Part shown: in pieces, positions 1-9,026 of the stretch | Layout of the letters: the number at the start of each line of letters is the position of its first letter | Numbering within the stretch: the first letter of the stretch is position 1 | Source: Sedimenticola thiotaurini | Lineage (GTDB): Bacteria > Pseudomonadota > Gammaproteobacteria > Chromatiales > Chromatiaceae | Assembly: GCA_007713595.1 (NCBI GenBank) | Contig: VMRY01000001.1 | Span: 1 to 64,000, forward strand | DNA: 64,000 nt | Direction of reading: 5' to 3' | Notes under the pieces: generated by a model | Seen by the model: only the letters and a program-made list of their open reading frames with translations | Database searches by the model: none | What the model was told of the DNA's origin: nothing | Position numbers and translations under genes: made by a program

Positions 1-199
1 TCAATATCTCCACCGTTTGGAGACTTGGATTCCAAAAGAAATTTTTTCTATAGATCCAGGTCAATTCTGATAGAATATTTTATCTATATGATAAGTATGC
101 TTAATGAAAGAGCTCGTGCAAACCTTGGCGGGAAAATCAACTAATTACCTACTGCTACTGCGCAAGTAGAGCTGAACAACGTGAACCGGGGAAAAGATC

Positions 200-730
200 A
201 TGCTATCTGGAAAACTACGAAAAACCGTTATGGGTGTTGCAACTGCGCTCCTGGCAAGCCATGCCATCGAGGCAAGTGCCTGGCGTAGTGATATCGAAAC
301 CTCCGGACACATAAAAAACACCACCTGTGAATTCAAGCCTGAGGCCCAATGTTCATGGGCGGTTCGCATAGGTGCACAGATGCCGGGCGTCGATATGCAT
401 GAAGCCTCCATGGCCTCCATGCGGCTAGACAACGCCAACCTGCAAGGAGCCAATCTCACCCGCGCGATTCTGCATCTGGCTAATCTACAGGGTGCCAACC
501 TGATGTTGGCCAATCTGGAACATGCCACGTTGCATGCCGTCAACTTGCAAAATGCCAACTTGATGATGGCCAATCTAAAGGGGACTAACTTTCTGGATGC
601 CGATCTGAGCGGGGCCAACCTGAGAGGAGCTAATCTAGAGGGTGCGATAATGATCGCCGCGAAACTGGATGGTGCAATCTGGACTGATGGCCGAACCTGT
701 GCGGCGGGTTCAAAAGGGGAATGCCTCTGA
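200..730 (+). CDS. Exported pentapeptide-repeat protein
   Basis: 176 residues. The N-terminus has basic residues followed by a hydrophobic stretch ending near an Ala-Ser-Ala (about residues 1-27), which looks like a Sec signal peptide. From about residue 77 to 165 the sequence is a run of A(N/D)LxX pentapeptides (for example ANLQG, ANLTR, ANLRG), which in this family fold into a right-handed quadrilateral beta-helix. A purine-rich GGGGAAAAG lies just before the ATG. The gene stands alone and ends in a strong hairpin terminator. The fold is clear; the role is not, since pentapeptide proteins range from gyrase-protecting to structural, and an exported one is unlikely to act on gyrase. Confidence 0.8.
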   Translation: MLSGKLRKTVMGVATALLASHAIEASAWRSDIETSGHIKNTTCEFKPEAQCSWAVRIGAQMPGVDMHEASMASMRLDNANLQGANLTRAILHLANLQGANLMLANLEHATLHAVNLQNANLMMANLKGTNFLDADLSGANLRGANLEGAIMIAAKLDGAIWTDGRTCAAGSKGECL

Positions 731-752
731 AGATCTTTGCAGGCTGTAAATT

Positions 753-787
753 AAAAAGGCCCTGTCTGCTACAGACAGGGCCTTTTT
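753..787. terminator. Bidirectional Rho-independent terminator
   Basis: A perfect 16-bp stem (753-768 with 772-787) with a 3-nt loop, A-run on the left arm and T-run on the right. It lies between the convergent pentapeptide-repeat gene and ccmI and can serve both strands. Confidence 0.9.
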
Positions 788-810
788 AATATAAGGATTC
801 AGTGTGAACT

Positions 811-2049
811 TCAGGGTAAAACCGAATTAATCACCAGCTCGACAACTGCATCAGACTCTACCTCAACCGGCGACACCTCACCCATCAAGTCTCCACTGGC
901 TGCAATCGCATTACCCGATTTTGAAATCCTGGCACCCACAACCACCTGCTTAAAGCGGGAGAGATTCATACCAGGCACCATTGCCTGGCTGTCACTCAGT
1001 TGAACTGTGGCCGGCAGATCCCGGACCTTCAATCGAACTGCCGCCAAAGGCATCTTCGGACCTTGCAGTGCCCGCGCATAGATAAACAGACTCTCATCTG
1101 GTCCAACTTTGGAACTCAGCTCATCCGCCAGTGAAATACGGGCCGTTATCTCATTACCAGCAGCGACGGGTTGCTGGGTCTGTTCGGATACAGGAGTTTG
1201 ACCTGATGCAGATAACTTGTTTTCAGCACCTGCAATCAGCATATCCACCCGTTGCAGCGACTCAGCGTCATCAGCAGCAATGAGTGTTTTCAGATGGCGC
1301 CAATGGGTTAGCGCAGCTGCATGATTACCCGATTGATCCTCAACCATACCAGCTAACCAGAGGGCCGTCTGATCTTCCGGCGCAAGTATAATTGCCTTGC
1401 GTATCAACTCAGCCGGGCGTCCCTCCATACTGCCTCCGGAAGCCATGGCAAGCGAATCCGCCAATGCCAGCATTATGGAGGGCTGATCAGCAACCAACTG
1501 ATTCAGCTTATCAAAGGCGAAGGACGCCTTCTGATAATCCTGCATAGCCATGTAGGTACGACCCAGCAGATACCACCCTTCAGCGTCCTCTGGATGCTCC
1601 TTCAAACGGCTCACCAGTGAAGTCAGCATCTCTTCGACTGTCGGCATCTTTTCATCCGATTGCTGCGCCAGCATGGCCTCCGGATCAGCCATTTTCGGTG
1701 AACCCAGATAGAGATAGATCGAGACAGAGGCGACCGCCACAAAAAGTATTGAAACAACCAGACCAGCCCGCCCACTGTGCTTTTTTGCCATGGGCACATC
1801 CGGTGTCGCACTCTCCAGATCGATCAACAGGGCCTGTTCCAATTCCAGCTTGGTCTGCTCATATTCACCTTCGGATAAAGTTCCGGCTTCATAATCAGCC
1901 TGCAGTTCAGCCAGACGTTCTTTGGCAATTACCACGTTCTGTTGATCACGGTCAGAAGCCGTCAGATCTTTATTACGCAATAGAGCAGGAACGATAAATG
2001 CGAGTGCGACCAAAACCATGATCGCAGTGAGTATCCAGAAAAGAGTCAT
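811..2049 (-). CDS. ccmI: Cytochrome c maturation protein CcmI (CycH)
   Basis: 412 residues. It has an N-terminal membrane segment (about 2-24), a cytoplasmic loop rich in Glu/Leu, a second membrane segment (about 95-117) and then a periplasmic TPR region (about 140-265, with motifs such as GWYLLGRTYMAMQDY) plus a C-terminal beta-rich domain. This is the standard architecture of CcmI, which holds apocytochrome c for haem ligation together with CcmF and CcmH. It is the last gene of the ccm operon; its start overlaps the ccmH stop by one base. The C-terminal CcmI extension is present, so this is the full-length type rather than the short form. Confidence 0.93.
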   Translation of the reverse strand: MTLFWILTAIMVLVALAFIVPALLRNKDLTASDRDQQNVVIAKERLAELQADYEAGTLSEGEYEQTKLELEQALLIDLESATPDVPMAKKHSGRAGLVVSILFVAVASVSIYLYLGSPKMADPEAMLAQQSDEKMPTVEEMLTSLVSRLKEHPEDAEGWYLLGRTYMAMQDYQKASFAFDKLNQLVADQPSIMLALADSLAMASGGSMEGRPAELIRKAIILAPEDQTALWLAGMVEDQSGNHAAALTHWRHLKTLIAADDAESLQRVDMLIAGAENKLSASGQTPVSEQTQQPVAAGNEITARISLADELSSKVGPDESLFIYARALQGPKMPLAAVRLKVRDLPATVQLSDSQAMVPGMNLSRFKQVVVGARISKSGNAIAASGDLMGEVSPVEVESDAVVELVINSVLP

Positions 2050-2507
2050 CAGTTATTATCTTCTTCGCCAAGTAACACTTTGGCGCGTTTAAGGTCGCTA
2101 TCACTCATTCCGGCATTCGGCTGTTTGGCCCGACGCCGGATAATGACAATCAGAATCACAACACCGCCCGCCAGGATAACAAACGGCCCTAGCCAGAGCA
2201 GGAGAGTGGAGAGTTTGAAGGGAGGACGGTAGAGCACGAAGTCGCCATAGCGTTTTACCATGTAATTGACCACGTCATCATTAGTCGCCCCACCCTTGAC
2301 CAGTTCATATGTCTTGTGCCGCATATCCTGAGCCAGCTCTGCATTTGAATCGGCCAGATTCTGATTCTGACAAACCAGGCAGCGCAACTCGGCTATGAGC
2401 TGTTTATAGCGCGCCTCTTTATCGGGATCATCAAACTGTGTGGCTTCAATTGCAGCGTGGGCAATAAAGGGAATGAACAGCAGTGCGAACAGCCAACTAC
2501 GCATCAT
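2049..2507 (-). CDS. ccmH: Cytochrome c maturation thiol oxidoreductase CcmH (CycL)
   Basis: 152 residues. It has a signal peptide (about 1-18), the diagnostic RCLVCQ motif (Cys43 and Cys46) followed by NQNLADSNAELAQDMR, and a C-terminal membrane anchor near 102-124. The protein reduces the apocytochrome CxxCH disulfide in the periplasm, accepting electrons from CcmG. This is the short CcmH; the TPR part that E. coli fuses to it is here the separate CcmI. Its start overlaps the ccmG stop by 4 bases, so translation is probably coupled. Confidence 0.95.
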   Translation of the reverse strand: MMRSWLFALLFIPFIAHAAIEATQFDDPDKEARYKQLIAELRCLVCQNQNLADSNAELAQDMRHKTYELVKGGATNDDVVNYMVKRYGDFVLYRPPFKLSTLLLWLGPFVILAGGVVILIVIIRRRAKQPNAGMSDSDLKRAKVLLGEEDNN

Positions 2508-3037
2508 GACTCGGCCTCAAGCTGTTTCAACAATGGTTTGAACTCCTGATCCCATATCTGCTGGTAGAGGGGGCCGGTGTGCTTCTTGCGAATCATCCCC
2601 TGTTTATCGATCACAAAGGTCTCAGGCGCCCCGTAGACACCCCAATCCATGATCGCCTGACTGTCAGGATCAAAGCCTACCGCAGCAAACGGATTGCCCT
2701 TCTTGGCCAGGAAGGCTTTGGCCTCCTCCCGCTCATCGCGCCAATCAATGCCGATCAGGGTAACACCCTCATTCTTGCTCAAATGTTTGAGAAACTCATG
2801 TTCGCGCCAACACTCTGGACACCAGGTACCCCAGACATTCAACAGCCAGACCTTCCCCTTCATGGTATCGGAGCTGACCCTTCTCTCTGGATCAAACAGA
2901 TCCGGCAGATCAAAATCAGGTGCCTTTTCGTTGATCAGTACGGAAGGTACATCTCTTGGGTTCAGCGTCAGACCAACACCCAGTAACAGGGCAAGACCGA
3001 TAAAGATGAAAAATGGTATTAAAAAACGCGCCTTCAT
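2504..3037 (-). CDS. ccmG: Thiol:disulfide interchange protein CcmG/DsbE
   Basis: 177 residues. An N-terminal membrane anchor (about 4-25) precedes a periplasmic thioredoxin fold with the active site WGTWCPEC (Cys73, Cys76) and the cis-proline region YGAPET, both typical of CcmG/DsbE. It delivers reducing power to CcmH or directly to apocytochromes. It overlaps ccmF by 4 bases in an ATGA arrangement. Confidence 0.95.
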   Translation of the reverse strand: MKARFLIPFFIFIGLALLLGVGLTLNPRDVPSVLINEKAPDFDLPDLFDPERRVSSDTMKGKVWLLNVWGTWCPECWREHEFLKHLSKNEGVTLIGIDWRDEREEAKAFLAKKGNPFAAVGFDPDSQAIMDWGVYGAPETFVIDKQGMIRKKHTGPLYQQIWDQEFKPLLKQLEAES

Positions 3038-5007
3038 GCGGCCCTCACAGCGGCATCTCCCGCAGCTACACTGGCTTTCTTTTTAAGACGATAATAGCGA
3101 CGATCACTGGCAGCCAACAATCCGCCAAGCGCCATCAGTATCCCGCCCAACCAGACCCAACGGACAAAGGGCTTATGATAGATTCGCACACTCCAGGCAC
3201 CATCAGTACCCAACGGCTCACCAAGGGCAACAAACAGATCCCGGAACAGGCCATCATCAATCCCCGCCTCGGTCATCGGCATACCCGTCTTATAATTCCG
3301 TTTCTCCGGGTTCAAGTGGGAAATCTGCTTACCCTGGTAGTGAATATCTACCTCTCCGCGAAAGGCCTGATAATTGGGGCCCTGCGATCTTTTTGCACCA
3401 CGGAAGATAAAATCATAGCCGCCCAGGCTATAGGATTGACCAGGCTCAAGACGGACATCCTTCTCTTCGCTGTAGATAGTGGTCAGCGTAACGCCAACAA
3501 CAAAAACGGCAATACCAAGATGACCTAGGGTCATTCCCCAGCTGGCGCGAGGCATAGTCGCCAGCGTCTGAATCAGCGAGCGCCCGGCCGTTTTTCTCTC
3601 CAGAATCCACTGTAGCGTGCTCATCAGCACCCAAATTGCCAGCACCAGCGCAATGGCCGCGCCCCAGGCGAAGAAGGGGGCAAACAAAGTCAGAACAAAA
3701 CCCGAGACAATACTGAATAGCAGTGAGAACCACAGCCGAGAAAACAGCCGGTTACCGCTATCCTGACGCCAGCGCGTCAGCGCCCCCACACCCACCAGAG
3801 CTGCCAACGGTGCGGTCAGTGGAATAAAAACACTATTAAAATAGGGCGGGCCTACGGAGATCTTTCCCAAACCCAGTGCATCAATGGCCAGGGGATAGAG
3901 GGTGCCAAGCAGCACACTGCAAGCCGCCACAACCAGAATAACGTTGTTCAACAGTAGACCTGTCTCACGTGAAACCAGCTTGAAACTGACGCTGCTGCGT
4001 ATCTGGGAAGCACGCCAGGAGTAGAGCAACAGGGACCCGCCTATGACCACAATCAGGAAAATCAGAATAAAGATACCGCGTGATGGGTCAGAGGCGAAGG
4101 CATGTACCGAGGTAAGCACACCCGAACGCACCAGAAATGTCCCAAGAAGACTCAGAGAGAAGGCGAAGATCGCCAGCAGCACAGTCCACGCCTTGAAGGC
4201 ACCCCGTTTCTCAGTTACAGCCAACGAGTGAATCAGTGCCGTGCCGACCAGCCAGGGCATAAAGGAGGCATTCTCAACCGGATCCCAAAACCACCAGCCG
4301 CCCCAACCCAGCTCGTAATAGGCCCACCAGCTACCCAATACGATACCCATGGTCAGGAACATCCAGGCGATATTCGTCCAGGGGCGCGACCAACGTGCCC
4401 AAGCTGCATCCAGCCGCCCGCCCAGCATGGCGGCAATAGCAAAGGCAAACGCCACTGAAAATCCGACATAGCCCATATAGAGCATGGGTGGATGAATGGC
4501 CAACCCTGGGTCTTGCAACAGTGGATTGAGGTCCCGTCCCTCAATGGGCGCATTGATCAGCCGGTCAAAAGGGTTGGAGGTAAACAGCATGAACATTAGA
4601 AACCCAACACTGACCATGCCCATCACCCCGACCACCCGAGCGATCATGGTATCCGGCATGCTACGACTGAATAACACCACCGCCGCCGTCCAGAGTGCCA
4701 GTAAAAGTGCCCACAACAACAGGGAGCCCTCATGGGCACCCCAAACGCCTGAAATCAGGTAGAGCGTAGGAAGATGAGTATTCGAGTTCTGGGCCACGTA
4801 ACTGACCGAAAAATCATGCACCAGAAAAGCGTAGGTCAGACAACCATACGAAACCATCATAAAAAACAGCTGCCCCAGGGCCGCCGGTTTTGCCACCGCC
4901 ACCCAACTGCCAATACCCCGGTGCGCGCCAATGATCGGTAGTGTTGACTGTATGATTGCCAGCGACAACGCCAGAATCAGTGCCACATGCCCAATTTCTG
5001 GAATCAT
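3034..5007 (-). CDS. ccmF: Haem lyase subunit CcmF
   Basis: 657 residues with about 15 hydrophobic segments. The haem-handling tryptophan-rich motif WGGWWFWDPVEN is at 235-246, flanked by conserved periplasmic histidines. CcmF with CcmH and CcmI forms the complex that transfers haem from holo-CcmE to apocytochrome c. Length and motif match the family. Its start overlaps the ccmE stop. Confidence 0.96.
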   Translation of the reverse strand: MIPEIGHVALILALSLAIIQSTLPIIGAHRGIGSWVAVAKPAALGQLFFMMVSYGCLTYAFLVHDFSVSYVAQNSNTHLPTLYLISGVWGAHEGSLLLWALLLALWTAAVVLFSRSMPDTMIARVVGVMGMVSVGFLMFMLFTSNPFDRLINAPIEGRDLNPLLQDPGLAIHPPMLYMGYVGFSVAFAFAIAAMLGGRLDAAWARWSRPWTNIAWMFLTMGIVLGSWWAYYELGWGGWWFWDPVENASFMPWLVGTALIHSLAVTEKRGAFKAWTVLLAIFAFSLSLLGTFLVRSGVLTSVHAFASDPSRGIFILIFLIVVIGGSLLLYSWRASQIRSSVSFKLVSRETGLLLNNVILVVAACSVLLGTLYPLAIDALGLGKISVGPPYFNSVFIPLTAPLAALVGVGALTRWRQDSGNRLFSRLWFSLLFSIVSGFVLTLFAPFFAWGAAIALVLAIWVLMSTLQWILERKTAGRSLIQTLATMPRASWGMTLGHLGIAVFVVGVTLTTIYSEEKDVRLEPGQSYSLGGYDFIFRGAKRSQGPNYQAFRGEVDIHYQGKQISHLNPEKRNYKTGMPMTEAGIDDGLFRDLFVALGEPLGTDGAWSVRIYHKPFVRWVWLGGILMALGGLLAASDRRYYRLKKKASVAAGDAAVRAA

Positions 5008-5453
5008 TTGTTAGCCACCCCTGTCGGTGTTGACTTATGCGCCTTATCCAAGGCATCCGCCACCTCGGGTGGCATATAGTTCTCATCATGCTTGGCCAGC
5101 ACCTCGTCAGCGATAAAGGTACCATCTGGCCCCATACGGCCCTGGGCAATGACACCCTGCCCCTCGGCAAACAGATCTGGCAGGATGCCGGTATAGGCCA
5201 CCTTGACGGTATGAGCCGTGTCGGTCACCAAAAACTTTACTGTCAGCTCTTTTCCACGCTCCAGACTACCGGACTGAACCATGCCGCCCAATCGATAGAC
5301 GTGATCCGTGGGCGCCTTGTTCTGCACCACATCGCTGGGTGAAAAGAAGTACGAGAGATTACTGTCCAGGGCATTGAATACCAGGGTAGCGGCTACACCG
5401 AGACCGACCAGACCGGCCACTAAAAATCCAAGTCGTTTATGTCTTGCCTTCAT
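5004..5453 (-). CDS. ccmE: Periplasmic haem chaperone CcmE
   Basis: 149 residues from the ATG at 5453. The reading frame is open further upstream, but that extension lies inside ccmD in another frame and lacks homology, while MKARHKRLGFLVAGLVGLG is the typical CcmE start with its single membrane anchor (about 8-27). The covalent haem ligand is His122 in LAKHDENY, followed by the conserved MPPEV. GILPDLFAEGQG is also a family signature. The start overlaps the ccmD stop (ATGA-type junction). Confidence 0.95.
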   Translation of the reverse strand: MKARHKRLGFLVAGLVGLGVAATLVFNALDSNLSYFFSPSDVVQNKAPTDHVYRLGGMVQSGSLERGKELTVKFLVTDTAHTVKVAYTGILPDLFAEGQGVIAQGRMGPDGTFIADEVLAKHDENYMPPEVADALDKAHKSTPTGVANK

Positions 5454-5623
5454 ACTCTTTCCTCTGCCTTCATCCGAACAATGCGCGATATACGCTGCAA
5501 TACTGCACGCCGGTGACTGCGCAACATGATCGGTTCGATAATCATGAACAGCGCTGAGACGCCAAACGAACCCCAAACATAGAGGGCATATCCGCCCATA
5601 TCGAAGAATTCAGCCACACTCAT
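5450..5623 (-). CDS. ccmD: Haem exporter accessory protein CcmD
   Basis: 57 residues, found by translating the gap between ccmE and ccmC; it starts MSVAEFFDMGGYALYVWGSF. One membrane helix (about 12-32) is followed by a basic tail with LRSHRRAV, the usual CcmD pattern. It overlaps ccmC upstream and ccmE downstream by 4 bases each. CcmD is needed to release holo-CcmE from the CcmABCD complex. Confidence 0.93.
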   Translation of the reverse strand: MSVAEFFDMGGYALYVWGSFGVSALFMIIEPIMLRSHRRAVLQRISRIVRMKAEERV

Positions 5624-6369
5624 CTCCGCACCTCTGCCAGCTCACTCACCCAGGTCGTATCAGCCTCTCGCTCCAGAATAATAGAGCGGACCCGCGACAG
5701 AGCAACAGCAATGGTATAGGCCCAGAAACCGAGAGCCATAATCAGCATGGTCCAGAGCATGGTAGCACCCATCTTCGAACCATTATCCATGCTGATACTG
5801 GCCCCTTGATGCAATGTATTCCACCACTGCACCGAATAGTAGATTATAGGGATATTGACCACACCCACCAGGACCAGCAGGGCACCGGCCCGGTCAGCTC
5901 GACGGGTATCGTCTATTGCACCCTGCAGGGCCAGGTAACCCAGATAGAGAAAAAGCAAAATCAATTCAGAAGTGAGACGCGCATCCCACACCCACCAGGT
6001 TCCCCACATCGGCTTACCCCAGAAGGCACCGGTCCAGAGCGCCAGAAAAGCAAAAATAGCGCCCGTTGGCGCCAGCGCCCGGGTCATCATCCCAGACAGG
6101 CGAGTATTGAACACCAGCCCCAGACCTGCCCAGAACGCCATAATCAGGTAGATGAACATGGACATCCAGGCCGCAGGCACATGGACAAAGATGATCCGAT
6201 AGCCCTCGCCCTGTTTATAATCCGTAGGTGCCACAAAGAAGCTCATGTAGAGACCCACACCAATCAAAATCAATGCGATGAGGGTAAAAACAGGAATCAG
6301 CTTACCGGCCAGCGGATAAAAGGAGGCCGGCGAAGAGAATTTAAACCAGTTAATTAATCGAGCATTCAT
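5620..6369 (-). CDS. ccmC: Haem exporter/haem-handling protein CcmC
   Basis: 249 residues with six hydrophobic helices. The WWD motif WGTWWVWD lies at about 123-130 and conserved His residues at about 63 and 187 are the expected haem ligands. CcmC loads haem onto CcmE. Overlap with ccmD indicates coupled translation. A 168-bp gap separates it from ccmB upstream, unusual in an operon where other junctions overlap. Confidence 0.95.
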   Translation of the reverse strand: MNARLINWFKFSSPASFYPLAGKLIPVFTLIALILIGVGLYMSFFVAPTDYKQGEGYRIIFVHVPAAWMSMFIYLIMAFWAGLGLVFNTRLSGMMTRALAPTGAIFAFLALWTGAFWGKPMWGTWWVWDARLTSELILLFLYLGYLALQGAIDDTRRADRAGALLVLVGVVNIPIIYYSVQWWNTLHQGASISMDNGSKMGATMLWTMLIMALGFWAYTIAVALSRVRSIILEREADTTWVSELAEVRR

Positions 6370-6537
6370 TAGTAGATGTAGTGAAACCGCTATGTCGGTG
6401 GTTTGATAATAACAATAGGGTTTGGTTCCCTAAGCAGCCAAGTTTTTTCCAACAGGTGGCCTTTATACCTAATGCAAGCAATAAGCAGCATTGACCAAAG
6501 ACAAAATCACCACCAAAACAAAAACCTATCATTCCAC

Positions 6538-7206
6538 CTATTCAGCAGAAATCCGCAGGGCAGCTGACGACGCTAAAGGTGCAAACAGAAGGGATAATAC
6601 CAGAATGGCACCCAACATGGAGATATGCCCCTGCCCTCCCAGACCCGAAGCCGTTGCTTCAACCGCCCCGGCGCCAAAAATCAGCACCGGGATATAGAGC
6701 GGCAACACCAACAGGGAGACCAACACACCACCGCCCCGCAACCCCAGCGTTAAAGCAGCGCCGATGGCTCCAATCAGACTCAGCGCCGGTGTGCCCAACA
6801 ACAGGGAAATAACCATGACAAGTAGTGCATCACTGGCCATGTCATACTGCAATCCCAGCAAAGGTGCCATCAACACCAGGGGTAAGCCAGTCACCAACCA
6901 GTGCGCCATCACCTTGGCCAGCACCAGGATAAACAGCGGCTGAGGAGCGAGCAGCATCTGCTCCAGGGCTCCGTCTTCATAATCGATGGCAAACAACCGC
7001 TCCAGTGCCAGCATAGAGGCTAGCAAAGCAGCCACCCAGAAGACACCAGGCGCTATCAGACGCAGTGTTTTCAGCTCGGGGCCAATCCCCAGCGGAAACA
7101 GGCTCACCACAATCACAAAAAAGAACAGTGTCGTGAACAGATCTGAGCGCCGTCGCATCGCCAGCAGCAGATCACGCCCGACCAGAGTTTTGAAGGCGCT
7201 AAACAT
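6538..7206 (-). CDS. ccmB: CcmB, membrane subunit of the Ccm ABC exporter
   Basis: 222 residues with six predicted membrane segments; the early cytoplasmic motif GRDLLLAMRR and the sequence YEDGALEQMLLAPQP are characteristic of CcmB. It pairs with the ATPase CcmA. The start lies 8 bases inside the ccmA 3' end. Confidence 0.93.
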   Translation of the reverse strand: MFSAFKTLVGRDLLLAMRRRSDLFTTLFFFVIVVSLFPLGIGPELKTLRLIAPGVFWVAALLASMLALERLFAIDYEDGALEQMLLAPQPLFILVLAKVMAHWLVTGLPLVLMAPLLGLQYDMASDALLVMVISLLLGTPALSLIGAIGAALTLGLRGGGVLVSLLVLPLYIPVLIFGAGAVEATASGLGGQGHISMLGAILVLSLLFAPLASSAALRISAE

Positions 7207-7834
7207 GCCCGGCCTCCTTCCAGCCCAGTTGCAACTCCTTGACCTGCTCCCTGGTGATCTTAACCTCTTGATGGGTAGTCAGGATCACCATGCCACCCCC
7301 ATTGATATGGGCACGGATAATCGACTGCAGAAAATCAACTGCGGCCACATCCAGAGCAGTAAACGGCTCATCCAGAATCCAGAGTTTAGACTGGTTAACC
7401 AGTAGACGGGCCAGCGCAACGCGCCGCTTCTGACCCTGGGAGAGCACCCGACTGGGAAGGTCTTCATGGCCTCGTAGCCCCATCTTCTCCAGAGCATCCC
7501 AGGCCTGCTGTTCAGTGATAGGGTAGCCATCCAGTGCTGTGCAGACACGCAGGTTCTCCACCCCGGTCAAATCATCTTTGATACCGTTTTTGTGGCCGAT
7601 ATAGACCACTTCCCGGGTAAACTCCTCACCCAGACCATGAATTGACTCATTGTTCCAGCGAATCTCACCTTCACTCTCTTTAATCAATCCACACAAGGTT
7701 CGCATCAGGGTCGTTTTACCGCTGCCATTATGGCCATGCAGGTGCAGCAGCTCCCCTGCCGCAAGGGTGAAGCTGAGATCGGAAAAGAGTTTTCGGTCGC
7801 CCCGCACACAGGCCAGCCCCGATACTTCAAGCAT
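7199..7834 (-). CDS. ccmA: CcmA, ATP-binding subunit of the Ccm ABC exporter
   Basis: 211 residues. Walker A GHNGSGKTT (34-42), the ABC signature LSQGQKRRVALARL, Walker B WILDEPF and the switch His in TTHQ are all present. ATP hydrolysis by CcmAB is needed to free haem-CcmE from CcmC. It is the first gene of the ccm operon, so the promoter should lie in the 123-bp space shared with rdgB, which runs the other way. Confidence 0.94.
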   Translation of the reverse strand: MLEVSGLACVRGDRKLFSDLSFTLAAGELLHLHGHNGSGKTTLMRTLCGLIKESEGEIRWNNESIHGLGEEFTREVVYIGHKNGIKDDLTGVENLRVCTALDGYPITEQQAWDALEKMGLRGHEDLPSRVLSQGQKRRVALARLLVNQSKLWILDEPFTALDVAAVDFLQSIIRAHINGGGMVILTTHQEVKITREQVKELQLGWKEAGHV

Positions 7835-7957
7835 GGATTACACCTTGGATAAATCAAAAAAAGCCGCCCGATTGTACACAGCCTGACCACGCTTTCCCAT
7901 AAAGGCGTGATCCAGGGTAGAATTGTGGCTTCATACTCATATGCAGGAAAATGTCTC

Positions 7958-8566
7958 ATGTCACAGAGTCACCGGGGTGAAAAGGTCGTACTAGCCAGCG
8001 GTAATGCCGGAAAAGTAAGAGAGATCAACCAGTTGCTGGCGCAGCAACAAATTAAGGTGATTCCGCAAAGTGAGTTCGACACGCCCGAGGCGGAGGAGAC
8101 CGGCCTGACTTTTGTCGAAAACGCCATTCTCAAGGCACGCAACGCCGCGCGTCATAGCGGCCTACCCGCCATTGCCGACGATTCTGGCATTGAGGTGGAT
8201 GCGCTGAACGGAGCCCCGGGCATCTACTCTGCGCGTTTTGCCGGACCGGCCTGTGATGATCAGGCGAACAATGACAAGCTACTGGCAGACCTGAAAGAGA
8301 TAGCAGACGAGGAGAGAACCGCCCGCTTCCAGTGTGTACTGGTCTACCTGCGGCATGCGGAAGACCCGACGCCATTGATCTGCCAAGGCACCTGGGAAGG
8401 GCGCATACTGCACAGTGAACAGGGTGAGAACGGCTTTGGTTACGACCCACTGTTCCTGGTGCCTGAATTTGGCTGCAGCTCGGCTGAACTCTCCCCGGAT
8501 CAGAAAAATAGCTTGAGCCACCGAGGCCAGGCACTGCGCAAACTACTGGCCGCTCTGTCTGAATAA
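7958..8566 (+). CDS. rdgB: XTP/dITP pyrophosphatase RdgB (HAM1 family)
   Basis: 202 residues from the ATG at 7958, chosen because AGGAAA sits 7 bases before it and homology begins right after ([15 protein letters not shown]). An upstream in-frame ATG at 7907 would add 17 residues without family likeness. Conserved blocks: [22 protein letters not shown] and [11 protein letters not shown]. The enzyme hydrolyses dITP, XTP and related non-canonical nucleotides to monophosphates, keeping them out of DNA and RNA. Confidence 0.94.
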   Translation: MSQSHRGEKVVLASGNAGKVREINQLLAQQQIKVIPQSEFDTPEAEETGLTFVENAILKARNAARHSGLPAIADDSGIEVDALNGAPGIYSARFAGPACDDQANNDKLLADLKEIADEERTARFQCVLVYLRHAEDPTPLICQGTWEGRILHSEQGENGFGYDPLFLVPEFGCSSAELSPDQKNSLSHRGQALRKLLAALSE

Positions 8567-8681
8567 CGCAAAAAACGGCTGGCTCTGCAAGAATTGAAAT
8601 AAAACCTTAACCGGGGTGAAACCGGACTGACATTTTGCTCCTGTAGCTTTCTGTGCAAATAATCAGAGGCAAAAGAAGCAG

Positions 8682-9023
8682 ATGAATCATACACAATCGT
8701 TCCATATCAATTTAATGCTACCGGCCCAAATCAACTATCATGGGCGGATCTTCTCGGCCACGATGGGTAGCCTGACACCAGAAGGCACACTGCTGGAGAC
8801 GTATGGCTTAACCTTGCCAACAGGCATGGAAGTCGAACTATCTGTAACCGTGGCACGCGAGCCCTGGCTGATCAAAGCCTACATCACCCACACCACACCG
8901 CATGAGATCGGGCTGATGTTCAAGCATTCTCAGCATAAACTGTTTAACGCGGCACGCCGTGACTGCACGATGGCCTTTCGTCCACCCATGCAGACACACC
9001 CACAACCGGTTATTATTCGATAA
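8682..9023 (+). CDS. PilZ-like domain protein (degenerate)
   Basis: 113 residues. The pattern of alternating beta strands, with FSATMGSLTPEGTLLET near the start and WLIKAYITHTTPHEIGLMFKH near the middle, resembles a PilZ barrel. The arginine pair (RxxxR) and the D/NxSxxG motif that bind c-di-GMP are not clearly present, so it may not bind the nucleotide. AGGCAAAAGAAG precedes the start. The assignment is tentative; several c-di-GMP genes lie 5-10 kb away. Confidence 0.5.
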   Translation: MNHTQSFHINLMLPAQINYHGRIFSATMGSLTPEGTLLETYGLTLPTGMEVELSVTVAREPWLIKAYITHTTPHEIGLMFKHSQHKLFNAARRDCTMAFRPPMQTHPQPVIIR

Positions 9024-9026
9024 CCT

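Noticed and set aside
5454-5576. Longer ccmE starting at 5576
   Set aside because: The extra 41 codons are the ccmD region read in another frame; CcmE homology and its membrane anchor begin at 5453.
6350-6532. 60-codon frame between ccmB and ccmC on the minus strand
   Set aside because: Overlaps the ccmC start, has no ribosome site and no protein-like pattern; treated as the gap itself.
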